DNA from: Lumbricus rubellus
Taxonomy: Eukaryota > Annelida > Clitellata > Crassiclitellata > Lumbricidae
DNA: 64,000 nucleotides
Assembly: GCA_945859605.1 (NCBI GenBank)
Contig: OX243827.1
Coordinates: 5,439,845-5,503,844, forward strand
Reading direction: 5' to 3'
The position numbers and the translations under genes were made by a program. Shown here piece by piece: positions 45,201-55,655 of the stretch (position 1 is the stretch's first letter; each line of letters begins with the position of its first letter). The notes below the pieces were generated by a model, which ran no database searches, was not told the origin of the DNA, and saw only the letters and a list, made by a program, of their open reading frames with translations.

Positions 45201-47051
45201 TTGTAATGTAAAATAAACTCAATGCTTGTGAATAAGCTGATGCCTATATAGTATATGTCTATATTCGTGTAGTTAATAAATTACAATTAATTGGCAGTTC
45301 TCTAAAAAAAGTGGCCCAGTTTTTTATGGCTAGAAAATGGTCACCCTACAATGTGTAAAAAGAATGAAAGTATACATACAGTAGGCCTACAGCGAATGCA
45401 ATAAAATGATGACATTTAATAATGCGTCAGATAGTTGGTGAGTTCCCATCAGGTGAGGCAGGTTTATATAAGTCAAAAATAGTTCTTATAAGCCTCTCTG
45501 CAAACAAAAGTAAAAGCACTGAGAACCTGTGTGTCCAGCAGTATGTTGTATGGATGCAAGGCTTGAAAAATAAGGCCTAAAAAAATGTTGTGCTTCCGGT
45601 AACAGAGCTAAAAAAAATTGGGTAGGTAGGTCGGAATTTTTTTTAAATTTTGGCAAAATATTTTTATGCAGTGACTATCCGAAAAAGTATACCCCACTAG
45701 TCTTTTTTGCACAAAGGTACATGCTGCAAAAAAGTACGCGTTCTAAGCAAGTATAAACAGCCTATTTCTCGACTGTCTGCACCTAAAACTCCTCTAGAAA
45801 ACAGTCCTATTAATTTCATTTTGTTGACGTCTTTTCTGTTATGTCAATACAAATGTTAAAAAATTATGTGAAAAATTTGTTTTTGAAATTTAAAAAAAAG
45901 TTTATTAAAAAAAATTTTAATAAATTTTTTTACAAAATTATTTGGGTCGCGGCAATAAAAGAGGGTCGGTCGGGTTACCGGAAACACAACAATTTTTTTT
46001 AAGCCTAACTAAAGAAATGGAGTCAAAGCTATTAGCCTTTGAGAAGAAATGCTACAGATGAGATTGATGAGAATTGGATGGATGCAAAAGATGACAAACT
46101 CAGAACTGTATGAGCAAATAGAATCCGCAGAAAACCTTATGCAGATAATAATACTAGGAAGCTGGAGCTATTTGGTCATATATGCAGAATGAGTGATGAC
46201 AGAAAAATAAAGAAGGTGGTGTTCGCAAGAATGGAGGGAGTCAACAGGAGAGGTAGACCACACAAGAATGGCTGGACAACATAACCGACGGTGCGGCACG
46301 CCAATACAGGACCTGACACATGCGGCCTTGGAAAGACAAAAATGGCGAGGAATAACGAGGATGGCAGCGGGCACCAACAGGCAATGATCCCTTGGTTCTT
46401 GATGATGATGATGATGATGAGCCTCTCTGGCTGACTTTTAGATGAATCTACCTGATGATGGAAGCCCCAGAATTAAGGCCATAGCCTTATCTGAACTCCC
46501 CCCCCCCCTTAAATGAAATAATGACATTTTCAATAGATTAAATCATCCTGAAAACCCCTTAGTCTGATGACTCGGTTGCTTGTCGGCTTGCTCAAGTCTC
46601 AAGGTTGAGTAAATTCCCCCCGAAATAAAAACCTGGCTACGGCCTTGCCCAGTATGGACCTAGGCTACATATAGATATACATAGAGATCTGAGTGCAAAC
46701 GATTAAATCGTAGCAACGATTCGGAAGCACTAGGAGAAGGAATAAAGACAGTCAAGATGGGTCAGTGTAAAAGTTCACATCAGACTACCAGTTTCCCTTT
46801 TCCCCGTAAAAATTACCTCCGTGTTCAACTAGAATGAGACACATGTCATGGTTTCCAATCGCAGCGGCCCAGTGCAGTGGGGTGCGAAATTTCTGAGCCG
46901 AACGACGACTAAAGTTAGAGTCTGCGTCAACACGGATCCCCTTCTTCAGCAACGCTTCCACTCCTTCGACGTCACCATTTTTCGCTCTTTCTAACAAGAG
47001 GGCTTCCTCTGTTATATCATTGTCTACTACGATTTCAACATCGCAAGACAT
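39265..47051 (-). CDS. Ankyrin-repeat and SOCS-box protein (ASB-type), paralogue B, five exons, 433 aa
   Basis: Minus-strand exons: 47051-46817, 45015-44863, 42675-42448, 41372-41154, 39731-39265; all introns phase 1, total 1302 nt ending TAA. Exons 2 and 3 have exactly the same lengths as in paralogue A (153 and 228 nt). Repeats include RTPLHWAAAIGNHDMCLILV, ITPVHLAAEAGHADCLQLFI, TTPLHLASRNNHLNCMKVLF, ETPLHHCVKYSLVTAIRQLL and YSPLECVCFIGSRLGR. The SOCS box shows BC-box SLQHHCRVTI and Cul5-box LPLPVALQDYLLF. I chose ATG 47051 because upstream codons in frame lack another ATG. As for paralogue A, an Elongin/Cullin-5 substrate-receptor role follows from the family. Divergence between A and B is large at the first and last exons, moderate in exon 3 (DAGADYNAVDEDGRTS versus GGADYNAVDEDGRTS). 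Confidence 0.92.
40555..40640. repeat. Local direct repeat
   Basis: The 23-bp phrase aaatatgtgaggtgtttact occurs at about 40559 and 40611, separated by attttattttaaatt units. It lies in ASB-B intron 4. Confidence 0.8.
40758..40835 (+). repeat. Dispersed repeat with GATTACG tail, copy 3
   Basis: Reads gtgcctgtgaataagctggt, tcccgcgacttcgcttttg and agaagtcttgagattacgat, a diverged copy of 3757-3850. A short fourth copy (tgcttgtgaataagctgatg) is at 45219-45245. Confidence 0.7.
41530..41945. repeat. Minisatellite of ~37-40 bp units, antisense copy
   Basis: About ten to eleven diverged units containing tttttcatcaatccagcttc and catttatag-like spacers. The reverse complement (gaagctggattgatgaaaa) matches units at 48790-49030. 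It lies in ASB-B intron 3. Confidence 0.85.
43184..43252. repeat. GTAT microsatellite
   Basis: About fifteen GTAT units ending in gcatgcatgcat, in ASB-B intron 2. Confidence 0.95.
43454..44260 (-). mobile_element. 5'-truncated LINE insertion with 12-bp target duplication and GAT tail
   Basis: An intact minus-strand frame of over 250 codons begins at the RT catalytic box (CFADDIDLIG) and runs through LEINxDKTK-like, FTYLGCNMTYDLD, SSMLYGCEAWVITKDIEKRI, ERKCYRRILGI and LGLFGHVCRMSNDRKI to a stop. Direct repeats AGAATTAGCCAT flank it (43442-43453 and 44261-44272), and the 3' end is a run of GAT triplets. The long open frame and perfect duplication show a fairly recent insertion into ASB-B intron 2. 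Only the C-terminal third of RT is present, so it is inactive. Confidence 0.93.
45490..46425 (+). mobile_element. Second LINE copy of the same family, split by a MITE
   Basis: Forward frames read LRTCVSSSMLYGCKA up to about 45563, then after an insertion KLLAFEKKCYR, KLELFGHICRMSDDRKIKK and RRGRPHKNGWTT, with several stops. The 3' end is a GAT run at 46402-46420. It is related to the 43454-44260 copy but older. It lies in ASB-B intron 1. Confidence 0.88.
45573..46007. mobile_element. Harbinger-like MITE inside a LINE
   Basis: Ends ggcctaaaaaaatgttgtg and cacaacaatttttttt-aagcc are inverted repeats, followed on both sides by cttccggtaac / gttaccggaa. Flanking TAA on each side fits the 3-bp TAA target of PIF/Harbinger elements. 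The middle is AT-rich with the words gggtaggtaggtcgg and gggtcggtcggg. Boundaries are accurate to a few bases. Confidence 0.75.
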
Positions 47052-47281
47052 TATTACGACTTCTGTTTCACACAATCCAGACTCCCGCCTTCGGCTTCAC
47101 AAATAAAACGGCATGTTTAATCGACAAGCATGTTTTAATCGACAGAAGGAAGATAACTTCTCAACGATAACATAGACTACAGAAAAAGATACCTCACCAC
47201 CCGAGAACACGAAATAGCCTACACGTTTTTCTGTAGCGACTGTTTTTGGTATATTGATGACAACAAAAACGGATAGGAAGG

Positions 47282-47467
47282 CAGGGCTTTTTAAACGTGC
47301 AGTTGTACACAAAATGTGCAGTTCTAAATGGATTTGTGCAGTTCAAGAAGCACTTTTGTGCAGTTAAAACAAAAAGGTCATTATCCTCCGATTGGATGTA
47401 ATTTATCATGGAGGATGGGAAAGGAAAGAAGTTGTGCAGTTCTAAAATTCCTTTAAAAACAGCCCTG
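47282..47467. mobile_element. hAT-type MITE, 186 bp, 8-bp TSD
   Basis: Ends cagggctttttaaacg and tttaaaaacagccctg are inverted repeats. Perfect 8-bp duplications TAGGAAGG flank it (47274-47281, 47468-47475). The word gtgcagttctaaa recurs in both halves. It lies 230 bp upstream of the ASB-B start codon. Confidence 0.93.
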
Positions 47468-47475
47468 TAGGAAGG

Positions 47476-48424
47476 TACAGAAATCGAAGTATAATTAATT
47501 ATGCCTGATATTGTCTGCGTTCGTAGACATGAACGCAGAAAAATCTCAATTGAATAAACATGAAGATGAGTGTGGCGTTAACAAAAATAGCCCCAAATAA
47601 TTCGTTTACCTCTTCTCCTTAATTGACTAAATAAATTGCGACAGAGGTCTAGATTATATTATAGCCTTGTCCTGCTACTTCTTTTTACGTAGATAAAAAC
47701 GGAGCTAACCAATACCAGAGCCGTCTATTATCAGTAATAGACCAATACGACTGGCATAACTATCAATGCGCTATAATAATTTCCAGACATTTTGGATATT
47801 GAAAGAACCATCGGGCTGTGAGCGCGTTACGTTAATATTCAGAATTTTAAATGTTAGTTTTTTGCGGTTGATAACAAGGCATTGTTTACTTTATGCACAT
47901 TTGCTGATTATATGAAACTGTAATGTGAACATTAGTTTAGCGTCATAAATTTTTCTCCCATTGTAGAATTATGGACCCACCCCTAAATAATAGAAGTTGG
48001 ATTGGTGAAAAATCAACACTCATCTTCATGAAAATAAGATAGCTCCTCCCACTTCTGGCTTGGCCGAACTTAGGCTATTAGTGTTAAGCCGAACCCACTG
48101 CTGTAAAGCCGACCTGCGTGTCGTGCTACAGTGGGCAGTATTTCGTATAACCTGTACCTGTAATCATTCTGCGGTTTGTCAGATTGAATTTGAATAAACG
48201 AATATTATTATTATTTAAGCCTCATCACCTTAACTTGAATCCTCAAAACGAATTTCGGCCAGATTTCAGAAATCGACTTTTGCACACCTAACGATTTTTG
48301 GACACTAAACGTCGTAAACGCCTAACCTGAGCCCTAACCGACCCTCACGATGCCTAAAATCTATTAATAGCGGTCCCCGATTGTCCTTCAAAAAATGCCG
48401 CCAGAGTTTCGCAGATATTGACCT
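47476..48424. other. Intergenic stretch upstream of ASB-B
   Basis: No exon, RNA gene or intact element that I can name. A single unit related to the minisatellite (agaagttggattggtgaaaa) occurs at 47992-48012. Confidence 0.4.
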
Positions 48425-48495
48425 TTCAAACCTTGCACCTAGAAGAGTGTGGTACAGTTGACTACTTTGGCCATGCTCAAAATTTCACAAAGTTT

Positions 48496-49313
48496 GGTAA
48501 ACGTGTAGTTTAGCGTAATTAATTATTTTCACGGTTTTAACGTCACAAAAAGTGCCGTAAATTATTCCTAATGACTTGCAATGGTCTGACTCATCTAACA
48601 GCACACTTAAAATTTCGTAAGAATACAAATATTGACAGAAAATATGTTTTTAAAATGTCACATTTCCCATGCGAAATCGCCGTTCGAATCGCCGTTGAAC
48701 TCAACATCTGACCGGAAGTTGAGATACGCGCCCGAACCATCGACGTATATGCGACTATAAATAACGTGAACGTCAAACTTAGGTCCAAGGTTCAAAATGA
48801 GAAATGGAAGCTGGATGAAGGTATTTCTAGATGTGAAATAGAAGCCAGATTGATGAAAAAAAGCTTAAGTAATGGAAGCTGGATGAGTGTATTTTTATAT
48901 CTGAAAGAGAAGCTGGGTTGATGAAAATAACGGGCGAGAAATAGAAGCTGGGGTAATAAAAATAATCAAGCCAAAATTGGAGCTGGATTGATGAAAAATA
49001 GTTATTATTGAAACAGAAGTTGGATTCATGAAACAACTGATGCAATTGAAAAAGCTGGACTTTTACTTACTTACTTATTAATTTTTGCTTGCCGCACGCC
49101 ACTTCCGGGAAGGGTCGCAATTGAACAACAACTTGAATCGGCGGTTTGTTACGACAAAATATTAAAATTTTTCGATCGAAATCCTTTTTAAGATATTCGA
49201 AGTACAATCATACATCACTTTGGCAATAGCACGTTGATAGAAATATTTTAAGACGCTTTTTTGTGCCATTATAACCGTGAAAATAATTAATTACGCTAAA
49301 CTACACGTTTACC
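48496..49313. mobile_element. 818-bp element with inverted ends and 8-bp TSD
   Basis: Ends GGTAAACGTGTAGTTTAGCG and its reverse complement (continuing about 45 bp through taattaattattttcacgg) are flanked by perfect 8-bp duplications CAAAGTTT (48488-48495, 49314-49321). There is no transposase. The size of the duplication fits hAT-like transposition. It contains the minisatellite at 48790-49030. Confidence 0.9.
48790..49030. repeat. Minisatellite of ~38-bp units, sense copy
   Basis: About six units containing gaagctggattgatgaaaa with variable spacers, inside the 818-bp element. It is the same repeat, inverted, as 41530-41945. Confidence 0.85.
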
Positions 49314-49768
49314 CAAAGTTTTACGTGGGTATACCTGGCACAGAATGTACTTAAACGCACCTATTCCCGATTTCGGGAAAAGCCCCTGGAATTTGTTATG
49401 AATTTTTGAAAATCCAATGTTAATCAATGCAATATCGCCAGAAAATATTAGTTTATTTATACTAAATATTAGTTTATTTATATCGGAACTTCGGAAGTCA
49501 CCGTGAGCATGCGCAAGAAATTATTTATATAGCGCAGTGTTTTTAAAATGTCAAAGTAGAGTTGCTGAAGCGTTTCAGTTGATATAATAAAACATTAAAA
49601 ACACCGCGCTATATAAATAATTTCTTGCGCATGCTCACGGTGACTTCCGAAGTTCCGATATAAATAAACTAATATTTTCTGGCGATATCATATTGCATTG
49701 ATTAACATTGGATTTTCACAAATTCATAGCAAATTCCAAGGGCGTTTCTCGAAATCGGGAATAGGTGC

Positions 49769-50759
49769 TGTAGCGAATAAACGCTCCTTAACAAACGAAT
49801 CAATTAACTAATAACCTGTGTAATTATTAATACTAGGTAACAGTTAAGCTAGACAATTAATTGGCGTATTTAATAGATAATTAATAAATTGAATTGTGGC
49901 ATTAGCGAATATAACAGTAGAAATCACAAACACAAATGCGCTACAAAAATCAGTCAAAGCTTGAGGAGGCACGAAAACAGCGTTTCGCGCAGCAGACGAT
50001 CGTCAACACTGTGAGCAGCCGAAGAGTCACGTGGTCGGATTCGGGCATGAGATTCTGAAAAGAATGGCAGACATTTTGCGATTTGTCAACCAAAAACGTT
50101 AATTCAGAATGCGCCGATGACATTTATTTGAGTGTGAAAAACGGGACTTATTGTACGTTTATTCCACTGCGGATCTGTAAATCCTGGGGAACGTAGTACC
50201 TGGGTTAGATAGAAATGTTCGAAGTTTAAGTCGGACTGTAATAGCGAACAAAGTCAATTTTCGCTCGGTATCGATCTTGGGATCGAGAAGACATTGCGAG
50301 AACCAGTTGCGATTGGAGTTTCGAAGTAACGAGAAGAAGTGGTGATTCGACGACGAAGCAGAAGTGAAGAAGACGTGTGAGTAGCCAGTGCTCACAGAAG
50401 AACGAAGACGACGCGGTGGTGAAACGGCGACCGAGGCCAGCCAGGGAGAAGCGACCTTTCTTCCCATCTTTCCTTCCAATCCAGTTTCCCTGTGTCAAGA
50501 ACAAGGACCTCATCATCTACTCAAGAAGGGAACTCTTGAGGAAGCTAAGCACCTTATAATATTTTAGTAGATAAATACGCCACAATAGGTAGTTAGGGTA
50601 TTGAATATTATTTACTGTTGAATGTTGATATTTATAATATACATCAAAAATGAAATACAGCTTGTTCTTGTTGTAGGTCAATTCTAGTAATCATTCTTGA
50701 TCACCCATTACGAATCCCTGAGTTTATAAAGCGTCTAGGGTAAGACTTGGTATGCGACA
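49769..50759 (+). repeat. 5' LTR of the Gypsy-type element
   Basis: 991 bp, TG...CA termini. By eye it differs from the 3' LTR at one base (C at 50437, G at 56324). Frames of 60-106 codons inside are shadows present identically in both LTRs. Confidence 0.95.
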
Positions 50760-51033
50760 GTATGGGGACTCAGATTCCGGGATTTTAGTCAGCTTAAAAA
50801 CTGATCTAATTGAACATTAATGACACTAGAAACAGCATAGAACAATATTGCTAGTATATTGATTTTTTGGATGTAAAGCTGAACTGATAGAGACTTGCAT
50901 TTTAGAACTGTAGAGTGTATTTTAAAGAGTCCACAGCGACTGATATATTGAATTGATTTCTGTGTTCAGAAATTATATAGCGCATTTTTGCCTATATTTT
51001 ACTACTTGCTAATTTGAAGTAAGTCAGTAAGTG
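50760..51033 (+). other. Untranslated leader of the LTR element
   Basis: Begins gtatggggactcagattcc, with a possible tRNA-primer-binding site. It is AT-rich, with no ORF, and leads to the gag start codon. I could not match the primer tRNA. Confidence 0.6.
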
Positions 51034-54000
51034 ATGGCCAACAGTGATTTCGAAAGCTGGGCGAAGTTAGCCAAAGAGTTAGAGCTAAGTGGAGAGGAGC
51101 TCCGTACGTTTGTTAAAGAAAGACAGGCGGAACAGCGGCAAGATAGAATAGCAGAAAGGGCGTTTGCAAAGGAAGCCGCTGAAGCATTAGAGAGGATTAA
51201 GGCCGAGGCAGAGGTAAAGAAAGCTGAGTTAGCAGCCGATGCCAAGAAAGCGGAGTTAGCAGCTGATGCCAAGAAAGCGGAGTTAGCAGCCGATGCTAAG
51301 AAAGCGGAAGCCGAAACAAAGAAAATAGAAGCGGAAATAAGAAGAGCAGAATTAGATGCTCAGACAGCTGCAGATACAAGAAGGCTTGAGGCTGAAGCCG
51401 AAGACAGGAAGACCCAAGCAGCAATGCAGGCTAGAAAGGCCGAAATTGAGTTAGAAACAATTAGAAGTGCGGAGACAGAAGCAAGAGAGAATCGCTTAGC
51501 CGCTGAAGCACGAGAACAACGTGAAGCGACTGAAGCACAACAACGGCGTGAAGCGACTGAAGCACAACAACAACGTGAGCTACAGCTAGAATTAGCACGG
51601 ATTGAATCACAAGTGAGAATGAGAGAGATTGAGTCCAGAGGTCAAGACAGAGAAAGTGGAAGTGCATCATTCACAATGGTTGGTGACAATCCACAACAAG
51701 GGGAAAACAACAGGAACAACAGAGGGATGAGGGATATCAAATTCCCCATCTTCAACGAAAACAAAGATTGTTTAGACGCTTACCTGTTGCGGTTTGAACG
51801 AACTTGTGTAGCATATGAGATAAAGAAGGAAGTGTGGTCACTAGTATTAGCTAGACACCTTGAGTCAAGAGCACTGGAAGTATACCAGAGACTGTCCGTG
51901 GAGGAAGCTCAAGATTATGAATGTCTGAAGACACAGTTGCTAAAACGATTCCAGTTAACTGAAGGTGGATATAGACACAGGTTCAAGACAAGCAAAATGG
52001 AAGCCGGAGAAACACCGACCAATTTTATTTACAGACTGCGACGCTACATGCAACAGTGGATTTCTCAAGCAGGCTTCGAAGAGACCTATGAAGGAGTAGA
52101 AGAATTGTTATTAAAGGATCAATTTTACCTGACGTGCAGCACAGAGCTAAGAATGTTTATCAAAGAGAAAGGGAAGACAAGTTTGAAAGAAATGTTAGCG
52201 TGTGCGGAGTCATACATAGAGGCACATGGCTACAAATATGCAGAGGCAAGCATAAAACCAGATGTGAAATTCCACAACGAAAGGACAAACAACAGACCCT
52301 TTGAGAATAAATCCAAAGAAGGATTTGGTAACAGCCAAAACAGGAGTAGAAATGATGTAAGAATAAATCGGGAAGTGAACCGTGGTGTAAGTTCAAACAG
52401 AGGGTTCAGTCGAGAACGTGAGAACACCGTGGGACATAAAATTACTTGTTTTCTCTGCGGTGAGAACCATAAGGCATATTCGTGCCCACACAAGAATAAA
52501 GAAGCTGTCAGACACACTGCAGCCGCAGTGCAAATATTCGAGAATCAGACATATAGGGCCAGACAGCAGATTGAAATGCAGAAAATGAGTAATGTTACAA
52601 AGGACCAACATAGGGTAGATGACAAGATGATTAAAACATTACCCATACAAACAGCTGCAAGTGCTTTGGTGACTGGAACCAATGTCGGATGCATGAATCT
52701 AGAAAACAGAAGTGAACATGAAGTAAGAGTGAACGGAAGAAATGTCAGTTGTCTCTATGATTCTGGATCGACATGTTGCATAATTAAACGTTCGTTAATA
52801 GACGACACAGATTTGACGGGTGAGGAGACACATTGTGTATTGGTCGATGGAAGTTTGAGGTGTTTTCCACTAGCCAAGATAAACATAGAGAGTGAATTCT
52901 TTAGTGGAGAAGTACAAGCGATGGTTATGGAAAATCCGTCGATGCCAGTTATAATTGGGATGATCGAAGGTATACAATACCAGATCACACATGGAAAACA
53001 GGAGGATATAATCAGTGGAGAACCAGAGAATGCAATTGCTGAAGTGAAAAGCAAGAGCATACTGAGGAACAGATCTAAATCTAGAGATAGATCAGTACAT
53101 GACAAAAAGTCAGTGAAATTCACTGACGATGTAACAGTAAATGAGACAGAGGAAACAACAGCAGCAACTGTTAAAACCAGAGCTGAGGCTAAAAGGGATG
53201 GTAAATACAGACCATTCAAAGTTAAGGAAAGGCCGTATTTAAATGAAACTGCTAAAGGAATGCAGAGACGGCATGAAACAGTAAATAAACAGTGGGATAA
53301 AACCAGAGACTGGAGTTACACAGATAACAGGAAGCCAGCTTTTAATAAAACGACGAAAAAGAATTACAGATGTGAACCATTGAGATTGGTGGAGACGAAT
53401 AATAAATATTTAATCACAGGTGGAAGAAGTGAGTTAAATAAGAGTCGTGTAGATCAGAATAAATGGCAGAACGGAAGAGTAGACTGGAGAAATAGGGAGA
53501 ATAGAAATAAGTCTAATGAGACACAGTCAGGAAGATCCAATGAGTGGATGAATAGGGGATACAAAGAGAATCCAAATGTGGATAGGAGAAATATAAAGTG
53601 GAACAGGAGTCAGAAGAGTGACACAAGTAAGTGTGATTGGAGAAACTACAGACATGACAGGAGAGAGTCTAGTAGTAATTTTGGAGTTAGGTGTGACAGA
53701 CCTAGTGATCTCAATTGGAGATATAGAAGTAATAGAGACGAGGTTGGAAGTAGTGGAAACCATTGGAACAGAAGAACATGGTACAGAGGAGAACGAAGTG
53801 GTGATTCTGTTAGAAGACAGAATGAGAATTGTAGAGGATACAATGATGTGAATTGGAAGAAAAATCGGTTACGGAATGACAGAGAATGGTCATATCCTAA
53901 CAATAATGTGGATAAATGGAGAAGTAGCAGGGACTACAGTGGAGAAGTTGAAACACAAGAAGATGTTGAGTTGAAAACTTTTGGAGATGATGCAGATGCA

Positions 54001-54150
54001 TTGAGTTTTGGAGAGAAGCACACAGGTGAACTGGAAACACAAAATGGCATTACGTTGAATTTATACGAGAAGGTGAACAGAGATAGTAAGTCAGATATGG
54101 ACAGGCTGGACTGTCATAACATGAGAAGAGGTACTGCAGACAGAAGCTGA
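51034..54150 (+). CDS. Gag-protease polyprotein of the LTR element, 1038 aa, with Arg/Asn/Trp-rich tail
   Basis: Starts at ATG 51034 (a GTG precedes it). Residues about 10-205 are a highly charged Ala/Glu/Lys/Arg coiled coil with three near-identical KKAELAADA heptad-like repeats. About 235-410 is a capsid-like Gag core (FPIFNENKDCLDAYLLRFER). A zinc knuckle C-x2-C-x3-H-x4-C lies near 472-484 (CX2CX4HX4C is the usual form, so it is one residue short). A retroviral-type aspartic protease with an LYDSGS active site centres on Asp 576. After residue about 650 the frame does not enter RT but stays open for about 390 residues rich in Arg, Asn, Trp and Ser, then stops. Confidence 0.88.
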   Translation: MANSDFESWAKLAKELELSGEELRTFVKERQAEQRQDRIAERAFAKEAAEALERIKAEAEVKKAELAADAKKAELAADAKKAELAADAKKAEAETKKIEAEIRRAELDAQTAADTRRLEAEAEDRKTQAAMQARKAEIELETIRSAETEARENRLAAEAREQREATEAQQRREATEAQQQRELQLELARIESQVRMREIESRGQDRESGSASFTMVGDNPQQGENNRNNRGMRDIKFPIFNENKDCLDAYLLRFERTCVAYEIKKEVWSLVLARHLESRALEVYQRLSVEEAQDYECLKTQLLKRFQLTEGGYRHRFKTSKMEAGETPTNFIYRLRRYMQQWISQAGFEETYEGVEELLLKDQFYLTCSTELRMFIKEKGKTSLKEMLACAESYIEAHGYKYAEASIKPDVKFHNERTNNRPFENKSKEGFGNSQNRSRNDVRINREVNRGVSSNRGFSRERENTVGHKITCFLCGENHKAYSCPHKNKEAVRHTAAAVQIFENQTYRARQQIEMQKMSNVTKDQHRVDDKMIKTLPIQTAASALVTGTNVGCMNLENRSEHEVRVNGRNVSCLYDSGSTCCIIKRSLIDDTDLTGEETHCVLVDGSLRCFPLAKINIESEFFSGEVQAMVMENPSMPVIIGMIEGIQYQITHGKQEDIISGEPENAIAEVKSKSILRNRSKSRDRSVHDKKSVKFTDDVTVNETEETTAATVKTRAEAKRDGKYRPFKVKERPYLNETAKGMQRRHETVNKQWDKTRDWSYTDNRKPAFNKTTKKNYRCEPLRLVETNNKYLITGGRSELNKSRVDQNKWQNGRVDWRNRENRNKSNETQSGRSNEWMNRGYKENPNVDRRNIKWNRSQKSDTSKCDWRNYRHDRRESSSNFGVRCDRPSDLNWRYRSNRDEVGSSGNHWNRRTWYRGERSGDSVRRQNENCRGYNDVNWKKNRLRNDREWSYPNNNVDKWRSSRDYSGEVETQEDVELKTFGDDADALSFGEKHTGELETQNGITLNLYEKVNRDSKSDMDRLDCHNMRRGTADRS

Positions 54151-54600
54151 CAGTAGCTAGTGGAGAGTATTTAATTAAGGAAGAAAGGTAAATAAGTGTC
54201 AATGTGAGATTAAGTTGAGTTGTTAGTTAAAGCAGTTTTATGAGTTGTATTGAGTGATAAGGTGAATCATAGGATCAAGTGAGATAGTGGTATAATTGTT
54301 GAAGTTGTGTAGTAGTTAAGTAATAAGTTGAGATTAATTAGAATACAGTGTCTGAGTGTGATGTTGAGTCACTTAGATAAATAAAGAAAAAGTTGAGTAA
54401 CTGAAAATAGTTAAGATAAGAAGAAGTACTTTGTCCAGTGGGTAAAGTACGAGGAATAATAAGATGTTAGTGAAATGACAAAGATCATTCAATGTGAAAC
54501 ATAAGATGGATGAACGCCATATGTTGAGATGGTGGCATACATAATAAGTAGAATAGTGAGTTGATAATAAGAATGAGTTAAAAGTGTTGAGGCAATGTGA
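54151..54600 (+). other. C-poor spacer inside the LTR element
   Basis: About 450 bp with very few cytosines on the plus strand (gttgagttgttagttaaagc style) and stops in all frames. It lies where the first half of RT should be. A similar C-poor stretch follows pol (55497-55640). Confidence 0.7.
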
Positions 54601-54601
54601 A

Positions 54602-55496
54602 GCTTATCATTCGGATTAGTAAATAGTGCTTCAAGTTACAACAGACTAATCAGAAAAATTCTGCATGGAACAGAAAACCTTGAAAGTTATGTGGATGACA
54701 TATTAGCCCACAATGAAGGATGGAAGGATCACTTGGAAACACTGGAGATATTTTTTGAAAGGGTTAGGGAAGCCAACCTAACATTGAAACCAAAGAAATG
54801 CTCATTAGGGTACGGGAAAATAGATTTCTTGGGTCACACGTTGAATAATGATGACATCAGTCCAAAAGAAAAGTCTGTGGACAAGATCATTGATATGCCA
54901 AGACCAAAGACAAAAAAAAACAAGTGAGGAGTTTCATCGGAGCAGTGAATTACTATAGAAAATTCATTCCACACTGTGCAGAAATAATAGCACCACTAAG
55001 TGATTTGACAAAGAAGTTGTCACCTGGAAATGTCGAATGGAATGAGAAATTGGAGAACAGTTTTATGCAGTTGAAAGAAGAACTGGCTAAGGCACCAATT
55101 CTGAGATTACCGAACTTGGAGAAGGAGTTCATAGTGCAGACGGATGCAAGTGGAAAAGGAATCGGATGTGTAATAATGCAGGAATATGAGGGGGTGAATC
55201 ATCCCATAGCATATGCGAGCAGGAAGTTACTTGAGCGAGAGATGAGATATTCGGTGGAAGAAAGAGAATGCTTAGCCATAATGTGGGGCGTAAGTAGGTT
55301 CGACAGATATTTATGCGGCAAGCAGTTTGTGATTGAGACAGATCATTGCGGATTGCAGTATATGAAAGAGGGAAGAATGAAAAATGCAAGGGTTATGAGA
55401 TGGAGTCTAGCCTTGCAAAATTATTCGTTTACTATTAGATACATCAAGGGGTCCAACAATGTAATTTCAGATTACTTGAGCAGGGGACTAGAGTGA
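54602..55496 (+). pseudogene. Partial pol: C-terminal RT half and RNase H, frameshifted
   Basis: The frame from about 54602 carries the RT catalytic box YVDD (54688-54699) and the thumb region LGHTLNNDDISPKEK; it reaches a stop within a run of nine A at about 54912-54920. The following frame (54924-55496) has the connection region (SFIGAVNYYRKFIPH) and RNase H with TDASGKGIGCVIMQ and HPIAYASRKL. The RT fingers and first catalytic aspartate are absent, as is integrase. A homopolymer slip or frameshift separates the two frames. Confidence 0.9.
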
Positions 55497-55655
55497 TATA
55501 TAGTGAACCTTTGATGAATGATAAGTTGTATATAAATAGGTGTAGAACAGTAATTTTGTTGTGTTATGTAAGGTAAAGGAAGATAGTTTATAGATTAGTT
55601 TGTTAAGTATGTGAGTAAGTTAAAGCCTGTGAACAGACTTTTGAAGGGGGGCATT

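Noticed and set aside
50159..50559. 60-106-codon frames in the LTR
   Set aside because: Present identically in both LTRs and without domain; LTR regulatory DNA rather than genes.
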